Below, piece by piece: positions 30,737 to 41,683 of a stretch of 64,000 nucleotides of DNA (position 1 is its first letter; the number at the start of each line of letters is the position of its first letter). Where the stretch lies: assembly GCF_006539945.1 (NCBI RefSeq), contig NZ_BJNZ01000020.1:1-64000 (forward strand), read 5' to 3'. Made by a program: the position numbers and the translations under genes. The stretch comes from Cellulosimicrobium cellulans. GTDB lineage: Bacteria; Actinomycetota; Actinomycetes; Actinomycetales; Cellulomonadaceae. The notes below the pieces were generated by a model. It made no database searches. It had not been told where the DNA came from and worked only from the letters and a program-made list of their open reading frames with translations.

Positions 30737-32347
30737 TCAGCGGCCGAGCAGCTTCTCGAACCCGGGCGGGAGCTGGAGGTCGTCCGACGACGGCTGTGCG
30801 GGCTCGTCGGCCCGGCCCACGCCGAACGCCGAGCCGGCGGGTGCCGCCGGACCCGTGACCTCTCCCGCCGCCCGCGCCGCGGCCGCGCGCTCCTGCGCGG
30901 CGCGCTTCGCCGGGTTGCCCGACTTGCCCTTGACCTTGCGCTGGGGCGCCTGGCGGCCCCGCGCCTTCTTGCCGCCCATGCCCGGGAGGCTGCCCATGCC
31001 CGGCATCCCCGGCATCCCGCCGCCGCGGCTCATCTGCCGCATCATCTTCTGCGCGCCGGCGAACCGCTCGAGGAGCTGGTTGACGTCGCTCGTCGTCACG
31101 CCGGAACCGCGCGCGATGCGCGCGCGGCGCGACCCGTTGATGATCTTCGGGTTGTCGCGCTCCGCGGGGGTCATCGAGCGGATGATGGCCTCGATGCGGT
31201 CGACCTCGCGCTCGTCGAAGTTCTCGATGGCCTCGCGCATCTGGCCCATGCCCGGCAGCATGCCGAGCATCTTCTTCATCGAGCCCATGTTCTTCATCTG
31301 CTGCATCTGCACCAGGAAGTCCGCGAGCGTGAAGTCCTGCCCCGTGGCGACCTTCTCGGCCATCTTCGCGGCCTGCTCGGCGTCGAACGCCTTCTCGGCC
31401 TGCTCGATGAGCGTGAGGACGTCACCCATGTCGAGGATGCGCGACGCCATGCGGTCCGGGTGGAACGCCTCGAAGTCGGTGAGCTTCTCGCCCGTGGAGG
31501 CGAAGAGGATCGGGCGGCCGGTGACCCCGCGGACCGACAGCGCGGCACCGCCGCGCGCGTCGCCGTCGAGCTTCGTGAGCACGACGCCCGTGAAGTCGAC
31601 GCCCTCCTCGAAGGCCTTCGCGGTCGCGACGGCGTCCTGGCCGATCATCGCGTCGATGACGAACAGGACCTCGTCGGGCTGCACGGCGTCGCGGATGTCC
31701 GACGCCTGCTGCATGAGCACGGCGTCGAGGCCGAGGCGGCCCGCCGTGTCGACGATGACGACGTCGTGCTGGCGCTGCCGCGCCGTCTCGACGCCCTCGC
31801 GCGCGACGGCGACCGGGTCGCCGATCACGTCGTCGACCTCGACCCCGCTCTGGTTGCCCGGGTGCGGCGCGAACACGGGGACCCCGGCACGCTCGGCGAC
31901 GACGGAGAGCTGGGTCACGGCGTTCGGGCGCTGCAGGTCGGCGGCGACGAGGAGCGGCGTGTGCCCCTGCTCGCGCAGGTGCAGGGCGAGCTTGCCCGCG
32001 AGCGTCGTCTTTCCGGCACCCTGGAGGCCCGCGAGCATGATGACCGTCGGCGGCGTCTTGGAGAACCGCAGCCCGCGGCTCTCGCCGCCGAGGATGCCGA
32101 CGAGCTCCTCGTTGACGATCTTCACGACCTGCTGCGCCGGGTTGAGCGCACCCGAGACCTCGGACGAGAGCGCGCGTTCGCGCACGGTCGCGCTGAACTC
32201 GCGCACGACGGGGACCGCCACGTCGGCGTCGAGCAGCGCGCGCCGGATCTCCCGGATCGTCGCGTCGATGTCCGCCTCGGACAGCCGGCCCTTCGAACGC
32301 AGGTTCTTGAAGGTCGATGTCAGTCGGTCCGACAGCGTGTTGAACAC
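30737..32347 (-). CDS. ffh: Signal recognition particle protein Ffh
   Basis: A 536-aa SRP54 GTPase that targets membrane proteins to the translocon with 4.5S RNA. The N domain is followed by the G domain: LAGLQGAGKTTLAGKLA (G1), IVDTAGRLG (G3), VLTKLDGDARGG (G4). The Met-rich M domain (MQQMKNMGSMKKMLGMLPGM, then MMRQMSRGGG) binds RNA and signal peptides. The last ~60 residues form an Ala/Arg/Pro tail. GTG at 32347 follows GAGGAT. Confidence 0.97.
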   Translation of the reverse strand: MFNTLSDRLTSTFKNLRSKGRLSEADIDATIREIRRALLDADVAVPVVREFSATVRERALSSEVSGALNPAQQVVKIVNEELVGILGGESRGLRFSKTPPTVIMLAGLQGAGKTTLAGKLALHLREQGHTPLLVAADLQRPNAVTQLSVVAERAGVPVFAPHPGNQSGVEVDDVIGDPVAVAREGVETARQRQHDVVIVDTAGRLGLDAVLMQQASDIRDAVQPDEVLFVIDAMIGQDAVATAKAFEEGVDFTGVVLTKLDGDARGGAALSVRGVTGRPILFASTGEKLTDFEAFHPDRMASRILDMGDVLTLIEQAEKAFDAEQAAKMAEKVATGQDFTLADFLVQMQQMKNMGSMKKMLGMLPGMGQMREAIENFDEREVDRIEAIIRSMTPAERDNPKIINGSRRARIARGSGVTTSDVNQLLERFAGAQKMMRQMSRGGGMPGMPGMGSLPGMGGKKARGRQAPQRKVKGKSGNPAKRAAQERAAAARAAGEVTGPAAPAGSAFGVGRADEPAQPSSDDLQLPPGFEKLLGR

Positions 32348-32462
32348 CGCGTCATCCTCACCAGTCGTCGGAAGTCTCGTCCGCGTCGGCGCTCCCGCCT
32401 GCCGACGCCGGGGTCCTGGTCCGGGTCAGGGCTGGCAGAGGACGGGCCGTCCGCGAGGGACC

Positions 32463-32468
32463 AGCCTA
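32463..32468 (-). promoter_or_regulatory. Candidate -10 box for ffh
   Basis: TAGGCT on the minus strand overlaps the glnD stop codon (TAG is both). The sequence TAGGCTGGTCCC here is identical to that at the rimP promoter. The ffh leader would be about 110 nt. Confidence 0.4.
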
Positions 32469-34328
32469 CCCGGCGGCGTCCGCGTCTCTCGGCACGTCTC
32501 TCGGCACGGCTGCTAGGACCCGCAGCGTCTCGCCGACGAGGTCGTCGACGAGCCGCGCCCGCCAGGCGGTCCACGCGCTCGGGCCGAGGGACGACGCGTC
32601 CGCCTCGGTGAGCGCGCGCAGCACCCGGAGGAGGTCCGGGCGGTGGTCGACGGCGTCGGCGAGCTCGGCGACCGTCGCCGGGTCGTCCGGGTCCTCGCTC
32701 ACCGCGAGCCGCGACAGCGTCAGGTGGTGCCGAACCAGACGCTCCACGTCCGCCACGACCTCGGGCTCGAACCCCATGCGCCCGAGGATCGCGGGGACCA
32801 GCCGCGCGCCCTCGACCGAGTGGTCGACGGCGCCCGCACGCTTGCCGATGTCGTGCAGCACCGCGGACAGCAGGAGCAGGTCAGGTCGCTCGACGTCCTT
32901 GCGGTCCCGAGCGGCGCGCGCCACCACCTCCACCAGGTGCCGGTCGACGGTGTGCCGGTGCACGGCGGCACGCTGCGGGCGGTTGCGCACGCCCGCCCAC
33001 TCCGGGATCCACGTGGTCACCACGCCGGCGAGGTCGAGCGCCTCCCACACGGCGACCTGGGCCTGCCCGGATCCCAGCAGCGAGAGGAACACCGCCCGCG
33101 CGGCCCGTGGCCACGGCTCCGGCAGGGGCGGGCACTGGGCGAGGCTCGCCACCGAGACCGGGGAGAGCGTGAGGCCCGTCCGCGCGGCGGTGGCGGCGGC
33201 GCGCAGCGACAGGAGCGGGTCGGACGCGGGGTGGGCGTCCACCGCGAGGACGAGCTCGCCGTCGTGCTCGACGAGCCCGTCGCCGACGGACCGCAGCCGC
33301 GGAGCCGTCCGGCGGCCCCGGACGAGGACGGGACGGCGGGCGATCGAGGGCCGTTGGAGCGCCTGCCGGGCGCGGCGGACCGTCGTGTCGAGCGCGTAGG
33401 AGACCTCGCGCCCGGCCGCGGCGAGGCTCGCGAGCAGCTCGTCGGGGTCGTCGAACCCGGACAGCGCGGCGACCTCGTCCAGGTCGGCCAGCAGGAGCCG
33501 GCTCGTGTGCCGGCCCGTGACGACCTGCAGGGTGTCGCGCACGTCCAGCAGGTGCGCGTGCGCGCGGTCGACCGACCCGTGCGGACGGTCCGTGAGCCAC
33601 GTCGCGGCCAGGGCGGAGAGCACGACCGCATCCCGGATCCCGCCGCGCGACTCCTTGAGGTCGGGCTCGATGAGGTACGCGAGCTCCCCGGACCGCTCGG
33701 CACGCTCGCGCGTCGAGGAGAGCAGGTCGGGCAGGCGGCGGCGCGACGCGGAGCGCCAGTCGGTGAGGACCGCGGACGACGCCCTGTGCACGACGAGCGC
33801 GTCGCCGGCCACCGCGCGCACGTCGAGCCAGCCCACGGCCGCGGGGACGTCCTTGGACGCCACCTGACGGCACTGCGAGAGCGAGCGCACCGCGTGGTCG
33901 AGGTCGACCCCGGCGTCCCAGAGCGGGTACCACAGGCGCTCGGCGACCCGCGCGACGTCGTCGGCCGCGTGGCTGCGGCCGTCGTGGACGAGGACGAGGT
34001 CGAGGTCGCTCGCGGGTCCCATGTCGCCCCGGCCGAGGCTGCCCACCGCGGCCAGAGCGATCCCGTCGGGAGCGACGCCGTCGGTCGCGTCGCGCCACAG
34101 GTCCTGGAGGGACGACGTCACGAGGTCGACGACGGCGGCCCGGCGCGCGACCCCGCTGCGGCCGGGTCCGCTCATGGACCGCGCGACGTCGAGCATCCGC
34201 GCGCGGAGGTCCCGCACCCCCTCGGGGTGCGGGACCTCCGTGCTCTGCTCGCCCGGCTGCTGCCCGAGGCGCCCCGCCGATCCCCCTGCGACCCCGCCCG
34301 TGGTCGGGGTGTCGGCGTGGTCGGTCAT
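32466..34328 (-). CDS. glnD: [Protein-PII] uridylyl/adenylyltransferase GlnD, short form without ACT domains
   Basis: A 620-aa enzyme that modifies PII (GlnK) under nitrogen limitation. In actinobacteria this is probably adenylylation. The nucleotidyltransferase motif [19 protein letters not shown] (G96 to D110) and the HD hydrolase domain ([19 protein letters not shown] near residue 492) are intact. The usual ~850-aa enzyme ends with two ACT domains that sense glutamine. Here the protein stops right after the HD domain, and no ACT sequence follows in any frame before ffh. It follows glnK by 16 nt. A Gly/Pro-rich leader of about 35 residues precedes the fold. Confidence 0.92.
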   Translation of the reverse strand: MTDHADTPTTGGVAGGSAGRLGQQPGEQSTEVPHPEGVRDLRARMLDVARSMSGPGRSGVARRAAVVDLVTSSLQDLWRDATDGVAPDGIALAAVGSLGRGDMGPASDLDLVLVHDGRSHAADDVARVAERLWYPLWDAGVDLDHAVRSLSQCRQVASKDVPAAVGWLDVRAVAGDALVVHRASSAVLTDWRSASRRRLPDLLSSTRERAERSGELAYLIEPDLKESRGGIRDAVVLSALAATWLTDRPHGSVDRAHAHLLDVRDTLQVVTGRHTSRLLLADLDEVAALSGFDDPDELLASLAAAGREVSYALDTTVRRARQALQRPSIARRPVLVRGRRTAPRLRSVGDGLVEHDGELVLAVDAHPASDPLLSLRAAATAARTGLTLSPVSVASLAQCPPLPEPWPRAARAVFLSLLGSGQAQVAVWEALDLAGVVTTWIPEWAGVRNRPQRAAVHRHTVDRHLVEVVARAARDRKDVERPDLLLLSAVLHDIGKRAGAVDHSVEGARLVPAILGRMGFEPEVVADVERLVRHHLTLSRLAVSEDPDDPATVAELADAVDHRPDLLRVLRALTEADASSLGPSAWTAWRARLVDDLVGETLRVLAAVPRDVPRDADAAG

Positions 34329-34344
34329 CCGATGGTCCGTCGCC

Positions 34345-35997
<1,653 letters not shown>

Positions 35998-36062
35998 TCA
36001 TCTCCCCTCGCCAGCCGGGCGGCCGGTCGGGGACTACGGTGGTGCGGGCGGGTTTCCCCCGC

Positions 36063-36131
36063 GGTGTCACCGTGTTACGCGGGTGTGACAAGCGTCGCTC
36101 GGACGTAAACGTTCCGTTTCACCCCCGTGAG
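36063..36131 (-). promoter_or_regulatory. GlnR-like boxes upstream of amt
   Basis: Reading the minus strand, CTCAC-n6-GAAAC-n6-TTTAC lies at 36131-36105, and GTCAC-n6-GTAAC-n6-ACACC at 36089-36063. The actinobacterial GlnR consensus is gTnAC-n6-GaAAC repeated every 11 bp. Both groups keep that 11-bp period. They lie 70-140 bp before the amt start, fitting nitrogen control. The regulator gene is not in the window. Confidence 0.5.
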
Positions 36132-36153
36132 GGTGCCGCCGGGAGTCCGGATC

Positions 36154-36191
36154 GCGACACGCTCGTGATCACAGCGTGACACGATCGTGAC
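36154..36191 (-). promoter_or_regulatory. Four 11-bp-spaced GTCAC-type half-sites upstream of amt
   Basis: On the plus strand GCGAC, GTGAT, GTGAC and GTGAC begin at 36154, 36165, 36176 and 36187, exactly 11 bp apart. Read on the minus strand they are GTCAC-n6-GTCAC-n6-ATCAC-n6-GTCGC. The array lies just past the ftsY stop and could be a further GlnR (or other helical-phase) binding array for amt-glnK-glnD. Confidence 0.45.
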
Positions 36192-36207
36192 CCGGGCGAC
36201 GCGCCCG

Positions 36208-37398
36208 TCAGTCGCCGAGGAGGCCGTCGACGAACTGCTCCGGGTCGAACGGCGCGAGGTCGTCAGGACCCTCCCCCAGCCCGACGAGCTTGACGGGGAC
36301 GCCCAGCTCGCGCTGGACCGCGACGACGATGCCGCCGCGCGCGGTGCCGTCGAGCTTCGTCAGGACGATGCCCGTCACGCCGGCGACCTCGCCGAACACG
36401 CGCGCCTGGTTGAGGCCGTTCTGCCCCGTGGTCGCGTCGAGGACGAGGAGGACCTCGGAGAGCGGCGCCTCCTTGGTGATGACGCGCCGGATCTTGCCCA
36501 GCTCGTCCATGAGGCCCTGCTTGTTCTGGAGCCGCCCGGCGGTGTCGACGAGCACGACGTCCACGCACTCGGTGCGGCCGCGGCGCACGGCGTCGAACGC
36601 CACCGCGGCGGGGTCGGCGCCGTCGCGGTCCGAGCGCACGGTCGGCACGCCCACGCGGGAGCCCCACGTCTCGAGCTGGTCCGCCGCCGCGGCGCGGAAC
36701 GTGTCCGCCGCGCCGAGGACGACGCTGCGGTCCTCCGCGACGAGCACGCGCGCCAGCTTGCCCACGGTGGTCGTCTTGCCCGTGCCGTTGACGCCGACGA
36801 CGAGCACGACCGCCGGGACCGCGGAGCCGTCCTCCCCCGTCGTGGGCGACGTCGCGAGCGAGCGGTCGAGCGACGGGTCGACGAGCGCGACGAGCTCGGT
36901 GCGCAGCAGGTCCCGCACGCTCGCGGCGTCGCGGACGCCGAGCACGCGGACCTTGGTGCGCAGCGCGTCGATGAGCTCTCCCGCGGGCCCGGCACCGACG
37001 TCGGCGAGCAGGAGGGTCTCCTCGAGCTCGTCCCAGTCGTCCTCCGAGAGGTGGTCGCGCGAGAGCACCGAGAGCAGGCGGGCGCCCAGGGGGGAGCCGG
37101 AGCGGGCGAGCCGCTCGCGCAGCCGGACGAGCCGGCCGCCGACGGGCTCGGGTCGCTCGATCGCGGGAGCGGTCGCGGCTGCCGTCGGCTCCTCGACCTC
37201 GGGCGGGGCCTCGACGGACGCCGTCCCGGGCGGAGCCGTGCCGGTGGCGGGCGTCGTCGGAGGCGCGGTGGGCGCAGCGGGCGGCGGCTCGACGACGTCG
37301 CGGCGAGCGCGCCGACGGACCGCCACGGTCCCGACGGTGGCGAGGGCGACGAGGAGGACGACGCCGAGGACGATCCAGAGCGGGAGGAGGTCGTTCAC
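36208..37398 (-). CDS. ftsY: Signal recognition particle receptor FtsY
   Basis: A 396-aa GTPase that docks SRP-ribosome complexes at the membrane. An N-terminal TM helix (LWIVLGVVLLVALATVGTV) and a Pro/Ala-rich linker replace the acidic A domain of E. coli. The NG domain has VGVNGTGKTTTVGKLA, LVDTAGRLQNKQGLM, and VLTKLDGTARGG. The GTG start at 37398 is the best initiation site giving the TM anchor. It lies downstream of the small membrane protein gene and upstream of amt. Confidence 0.97.
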   Translation of the reverse strand: MNDLLPLWIVLGVVLLVALATVGTVAVRRRARRDVVEPPPAAPTAPPTTPATGTAPPGTASVEAPPEVEEPTAAATAPAIERPEPVGGRLVRLRERLARSGSPLGARLLSVLSRDHLSEDDWDELEETLLLADVGAGPAGELIDALRTKVRVLGVRDAASVRDLLRTELVALVDPSLDRSLATSPTTGEDGSAVPAVVLVVGVNGTGKTTTVGKLARVLVAEDRSVVLGAADTFRAAAADQLETWGSRVGVPTVRSDRDGADPAAVAFDAVRRGRTECVDVVLVDTAGRLQNKQGLMDELGKIRRVITKEAPLSEVLLVLDATTGQNGLNQARVFGEVAGVTGIVLTKLDGTARGGIVVAVQRELGVPVKLVGLGEGPDDLAPFDPEQFVDGLLGD

Positions 37399-37449
37399 CC
37401 CGGAAGTCTCTCAGACGAGGGCGGAGGTCACGCGGTGGCGACGCGGCGG

Positions 37450-37830
37450 CTACGCCTGGGGAGGACGCTCTCCCGGGTGCAGCGGCCGCACGCGCTCGCG
37501 CGCGCGGTGCAGGACGTCGGTCAGCTCCTCCGCGTCGACGTACGCGTTCGACGTCACCTCTGTCGCGGTGAAGAAGTCGTCGATGCTCGTGTCGACCGGC
37601 CGGGGCATGCGCACGGTCCCGACGTGGTGCGCGTCGAGGCTCCCGCGCCGACGCCGCCGACGCAGCCCCGACCGGAAGTCGCGCCAGAACGCGCGCATCC
37701 CTTGGTCTCCGGACCGGTCCCCCTGCGCGGCCGACGACTGGGCCTCCGAGCGCGCGACGACGCTCGCGAACAGGAACACGACGGCGGCGACGCCGAGCGT
37801 GAGCCCCAGCCACACGAACATCCAGACCAT
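37450..37830 (-). CDS. Small single-pass membrane protein of unknown function
   Basis: 126 aa from the ATG at 37830. One TM helix at the N-terminus (MVWMFVWLGLTLGVAAVVFLFASVV) is followed by a basic cytoplasmic segment (RRRRRR) and a region SIDDFFTATEVTSNAYVDAEELTDVLHRARERV. I do not recognise a family. It lies between smc and ftsY. A GATACT box ends 7 nt before the ATG, predicting a leaderless mRNA and supporting this start over longer frames up to 37938. Confidence 0.72.
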   Translation of the reverse strand: MVWMFVWLGLTLGVAAVVFLFASVVARSEAQSSAAQGDRSGDQGMRAFWRDFRSGLRRRRRRGSLDAHHVGTVRMPRPVDTSIDDFFTATEVTSNAYVDAEELTDVLHRARERVRPLHPGERPPQA

Positions 37831-37837
37831 GAGGTCC

Positions 37838-37843
37838 AGTATC
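37838..37843 (-). promoter_or_regulatory. Predicted leaderless promoter of the small membrane protein gene
   Basis: GATACT on the minus strand, 7 nt before the ATG at 37830. The same hexamer stands in the same place before ispG. Confidence 0.42.
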
Positions 37844-37980
37844 CGGGTCGAGGCACGCGCCGCGACCGGTGCCACGCCGTGCCGTCCGATCAGCACTACA
37901 TCTTCACAAAGCCCGGAATTCCAACGATTCTGAGGCATCGACGCAGGTCGGCGGGGTGCTCGCGCACCGTGTGGGTCCCC

Positions 37981-40900
37981 TCACACCGGGACGTCCTCGC
38001 GCACCTCGTTCATCCGCTGGCTGATGACGGTCGTCACACCGTCGCCGCGCATCGTCACCCCGTAGAGCGCGTCGGCGATCTCCATCGTGCGCTTCTGGTG
38101 CGTGATGACGATGAGCTGCGAGTCCTCCTGGAGCTCCCGGAAGATCTCGAGGAGACGACCCAGGTTGACGTCGTCCAGCGCCGCCTCGACCTCGTCCATG
38201 ACGTAGAACGGCGAGGGGCGGGCCTTGAAGATCGCCACGAGCAGCGCGACCGCCGTGAGCGAGCGCTCGCCGCCGGACAGCAGCGAGAGCCGCTTGACCT
38301 TCTTGCCCGCCGGTCGCGCCTCGACCTCGATCCCGGTCGTGAGCATGTCGTCCGGGTCCGTGAGCACGAGCCGTCCCTCGCCGCCGGGGAACATGCGTGC
38401 GAACACCCGCTCGAACTGCTCGGCGGTGTCGCGGTACGCGTCCGCGAACACCCGCTCGACGCGCTCGTCGATCTCCTTGACGATCTCCAGGAGGTCGGCG
38501 CGCGACTTCTTGAGGTCGGCGAGCTGGTCCGCGAGGAACTTGTGGCGCTCCTCGAGCGCCGCGAACTCCTCGAGCGCGAGCGGGTTCACCTTGCCGAGGC
38601 GGCCCAGGTCGCGCTCGGCGGCGCGCAGCCGCTTCTCCTGGGTCGCGCGGTCGTAGGGCACCGTGCGCGGCTCGTCGTCGTCGGACGCGACCGGGACGCC
38701 ACGGTGCGGCCCGAGCTCCTCGACGAGGACGGCCGGGTCGAGGCCGAGCTCGTCGACGCTGCGCGCCTGGAGCTGCTCGATCCGCAGCTGCTGCTGCGCA
38801 CGCGCGACCTCGTCGCGGTGCGCGACGTCGGTCAGCTCACGGAGCCGGGAGGCCAGGTCGTCGACCTCGCGCCGCGCCGCGGTCACCGCGGCGTCGCGCT
38901 CGGCACGCGCGGCCTCGGCGGCCTCTCGCTCGGCCCCCGCACGCGCGAGCGAGCCGTCGACCGCGCTCAGGGCACGCGCGGCGCCGTCGCGCACCGCCGA
39001 GGCTCGCTCGGCCTGCCGCACCCGCGCGGCCTCCCGCCGCGCCGCCCGGTCGCGCGCCTCGCGCTCCGTCGCGGCGGCCCGGGCCAGCGACTGCGCGCGG
39101 CCGGCCACGGCCCGCGCGCGCTCCTCGCTCGTCCGCAGCGCGAGGCGCGCCTCCGTCTCCGTGGTGCGCGCCGCCGAGGCGAGGGCGAGGAGGCGGTCGC
39201 GCTCCGCCGACGCCTCGGCGACGGCCTCCTCCGACTGCTCCGGCGCCGCCTCCGCGGCGTCGAGCCGCTCCACGAGACCCACGAGCGCCTCGCGCGCGTC
39301 GTCGGCACCCTGCGACGCGCGCTCGAGCGAGGCGCGGACACGCTCGGCCTCGGCGGCCGCCGAGCGCGCCGTCGCCCCCAGGTGCCCGAGCTGCTCCGCG
39401 ACCGCGGCGAGCTGGGCGTCCGACTCGTTGAGCCGGTCGAGCGTGTCCTCGTAGCGCGCCCGGGCCTCCTGTGCGGCCTCGCGCGCGCCCACGAGGGCGA
39501 ACCGGGCGCGCTCGGCACGGCCGGTCACGTCGGCGTGCGCGGTGCGCGCCTCGTCGAGCGCCGACTGCAGGTGCAGCACGCTCGGCGCCGACGCCGACCC
39601 GCCCCACGCGCGCGTCGCCGCCAGGAGGTCGCCCCCGCGCGTCACGACCGCGACGCCGGGGTGCCGGGCCACCAGGGCGCGCGCCTGCGCGAGGTCGTCG
39701 ACGACGGCGACGTCCGTGAGCAGGGCGCGCACGGCGTGACCCACGCCCCCGCCCGCCGTCACGACATCGACGGCCCAGCGCGCGCCGTCCGGCAGGGCGA
39801 CCGCGTCGCGCCCGCCCCCCTGTGCCGAGTCGACCGCGACGACGAGCCCGGCCCGGCCGGCGTCCTCGGTGCGCAGGTAGCGCAGGGCGTCGACGGCGGC
39901 GTCGACCGACTCCACGGCGACGGCGTCCGCGGCCGGCCCCAGCGCCGCGGCGACCGCGTCCTCGTACCCGGCCTCGACGCCCAGCAGCGCCGCGAGCGAC
40001 CCCACCACGCCGACGGAGTCGGCGGCGAGGAGCGCACCGGCCCCGTCCTTGCGGTCGAGGCTCAGCTCGAGCGCCTCGATCCGCGCGCTCCACGTCGCGC
40101 GCTCCTGGTCCGCGGCGGAGGCCTCGTCCTCCAGCTCCCGCACGACGGTCGTCGTCCGCTCGACCTCGTCGGCGGCGGCCTCGTGCTCGGCGTCGAGGCC
40201 TTCCTCGCCCTCCTCGGCGCCGACCACCTGGGTCTCCAGCACCGCGAAGTCCGTGCGCGCCTGGGTGCCCCGGTGCTCGGCCTCCGCGAGCGACTCGCGG
40301 AGCCGCCCGATCTCCGCCTCCGCTGCCTCGACGCGGGTGCGCTGTGCGGCGACCTGGCCCGCGAGGCGCGCGAGGCCCTCCCGGCGGTCCGCGGCGCCGC
40401 GGAGCAGGGTCGCGACCGCGCGCTCGGCCTCGCCCGCCGACCGCTCGACGTCCTCACGGTCCGCGACGGCCGTCGCGAGCGCGTCCCGTGCACGTCCGAC
40501 CTCGGCCTCGAGCTCGGCCTCGGTCGCGCGCACACGCTCCGCCTGGGCCTCGAGCTCGTCGGGGTCCTGGCCGCGCTGGGCGGGCTCCGGGCGGCCGAGC
40601 AGGCGCACACGCTCCTCCGCGAGCGTCTGCGTGCCGCGGAGGCGCTCGCGCAGGGAGGAGAGCCGGAACCACACGTCCGTCGCCGCACCGAGCGCGGGCG
40701 CAGCCTCGGCCGCCTCGCGCTCGAGCCGGCCGAGCCCGTCACGCGCCGTGGCGAGCGCCCGCTCGACCTCCGCCTGCTGCGTGCGCAGCGCCGCCTCGTC
40801 GGCGATCTCCTGCTCCAGGGTGGCCGTGAGCTGGGCGAGGTCGTCCGCGAGCAGGCGGGCCTTCGCGTCGCGCAGGTCGGCCTGGATCGTCGCGGCCCTG

Positions 40901-41538
40901 CGGGCGATCTCGGCCTGGCGGCCCAGCGGGCCGAGCTGGCGCCGGATCTCGGCGGTGAGGTCCGCGAGGCGCGTGAGGTTGGCCTGCATCGCGTCGAGCT
41001 TGCGGAGCGCCTTCTCCTTGCGCTTGCGGTGCTTGAGGACGCCCGCGGCCTCCTCGACGAAGCCGCGCCGGTCCTCGGGCGTCGCGCGCAGGACCGCGTC
41101 GAGCTGCCCCTGGCCGACGATCACGTGCATCTCCCGGCCGAGGCCGGAGTCCGACAGAAGGTCCTGGATGTCGAGCAGGCGGCACGCGGAGCCGTTGATC
41201 GCGTACTCGGAGCCGCCGCTGCGGAACAGCGTGCGGGAGATCGTCACCTCGGTGTAGTCGATCGGCAGCACGCCGTCGGTGTTGTCGATCGTCAGGGAGA
41301 CCTCGGCACGGCCGAGCGGGGGGCGCCCCGCCGTCCCGGCGAAGATGACGTCCTCCATCTTGCCGCCGCGCAGGGTCTTGGCGCCCTGCTCCCCCATGAC
41401 CCACGCGAGCGCGTCGACGACGTTGGACTTGCCCGAGCCGTTCGGCCCGACGACGCATGTGACACCGGGCTCGAAGCTCAGCGTCGTCGCGGACGCGAAC
41501 GACTTGAAGCCGCGCAGCGTCAGGGTCTTGAGGTGCAC
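37981..41538 (-). CDS. smc: Chromosome segregation protein SMC
   Basis: A 1185-aa SMC ATPase for chromosome compaction and segregation. Walker A GPNGSGKS is at residues 31-38. Coiled coils run over about 170-500 and 680-1010 (very rich in Ala, Glu and Arg heptads). The hinge lies between (VVGSLAALLGVEAGYEDAVAAALG...). The signature LSGGERSLTAVALLVAIF and Walker B PFYVMDEVEAALDD close the head. GTG at 41538 is preceded by TAGGCT and 7 nt, so it is probably leaderless. No scpA/scpB lie nearby. Confidence 0.97.
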   Translation of the reverse strand: MHLKTLTLRGFKSFASATTLSFEPGVTCVVGPNGSGKSNVVDALAWVMGEQGAKTLRGGKMEDVIFAGTAGRPPLGRAEVSLTIDNTDGVLPIDYTEVTISRTLFRSGGSEYAINGSACRLLDIQDLLSDSGLGREMHVIVGQGQLDAVLRATPEDRRGFVEEAAGVLKHRKRKEKALRKLDAMQANLTRLADLTAEIRRQLGPLGRQAEIARRAATIQADLRDAKARLLADDLAQLTATLEQEIADEAALRTQQAEVERALATARDGLGRLEREAAEAAPALGAATDVWFRLSSLRERLRGTQTLAEERVRLLGRPEPAQRGQDPDELEAQAERVRATEAELEAEVGRARDALATAVADREDVERSAGEAERAVATLLRGAADRREGLARLAGQVAAQRTRVEAAEAEIGRLRESLAEAEHRGTQARTDFAVLETQVVGAEEGEEGLDAEHEAAADEVERTTTVVRELEDEASAADQERATWSARIEALELSLDRKDGAGALLAADSVGVVGSLAALLGVEAGYEDAVAAALGPAADAVAVESVDAAVDALRYLRTEDAGRAGLVVAVDSAQGGGRDAVALPDGARWAVDVVTAGGGVGHAVRALLTDVAVVDDLAQARALVARHPGVAVVTRGGDLLAATRAWGGSASAPSVLHLQSALDEARTAHADVTGRAERARFALVGAREAAQEARARYEDTLDRLNESDAQLAAVAEQLGHLGATARSAAAEAERVRASLERASQGADDAREALVGLVERLDAAEAAPEQSEEAVAEASAERDRLLALASAARTTETEARLALRTSEERARAVAGRAQSLARAAATEREARDRAARREAARVRQAERASAVRDGAARALSAVDGSLARAGAEREAAEAARAERDAAVTAARREVDDLASRLRELTDVAHRDEVARAQQQLRIEQLQARSVDELGLDPAVLVEELGPHRGVPVASDDDEPRTVPYDRATQEKRLRAAERDLGRLGKVNPLALEEFAALEERHKFLADQLADLKKSRADLLEIVKEIDERVERVFADAYRDTAEQFERVFARMFPGGEGRLVLTDPDDMLTTGIEVEARPAGKKVKRLSLLSGGERSLTAVALLVAIFKARPSPFYVMDEVEAALDDVNLGRLLEIFRELQEDSQLIVITHQKRTMEIADALYGVTMRGDGVTTVISQRMNEVREDVPV

Positions 41539-41545
41539 GCACCCG

Positions 41546-41551
41546 AGCCTA
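41546..41551 (-). promoter_or_regulatory. Predicted leaderless promoter of smc
   Basis: TAGGCT on the minus strand, 7 nt before the GTG of smc. No ribosome-binding site is visible. Confidence 0.48.
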
Positions 41552-41627
41552 GTGGCGGCCCCCGACGAACCCGCGGATCTGCGCCCCGCGCGGCCGGGCG
41601 CCGTCGCCGGAGGTGCCGCGACGCGCG

Positions 41628-41664
41628 ACGCCCCGCCTCGGCCGGTGCGGCCGAGACGGGGCGT
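41628..41664 (-). terminator. Terminator-like hairpin downstream of ndk
   Basis: A 17-bp stem (41628-41644 with 41648-41664) and a 3-nt loop. The single mismatch is a G-U pair only in the minus-strand RNA, so the structure fits the ndk transcript. It starts 19 nt after the ndk stop. Confidence 0.7.
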
Positions 41665-41683
41665 GGTGCTGCGTGCCGGTGCG

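Noticed and set aside
32348-32465. Frameshifted ACT domains after glnD
   Set aside because: The gap to ffh is only 118 bp, too short for an ACT domain, and no ACT-like sequence is seen in any frame.
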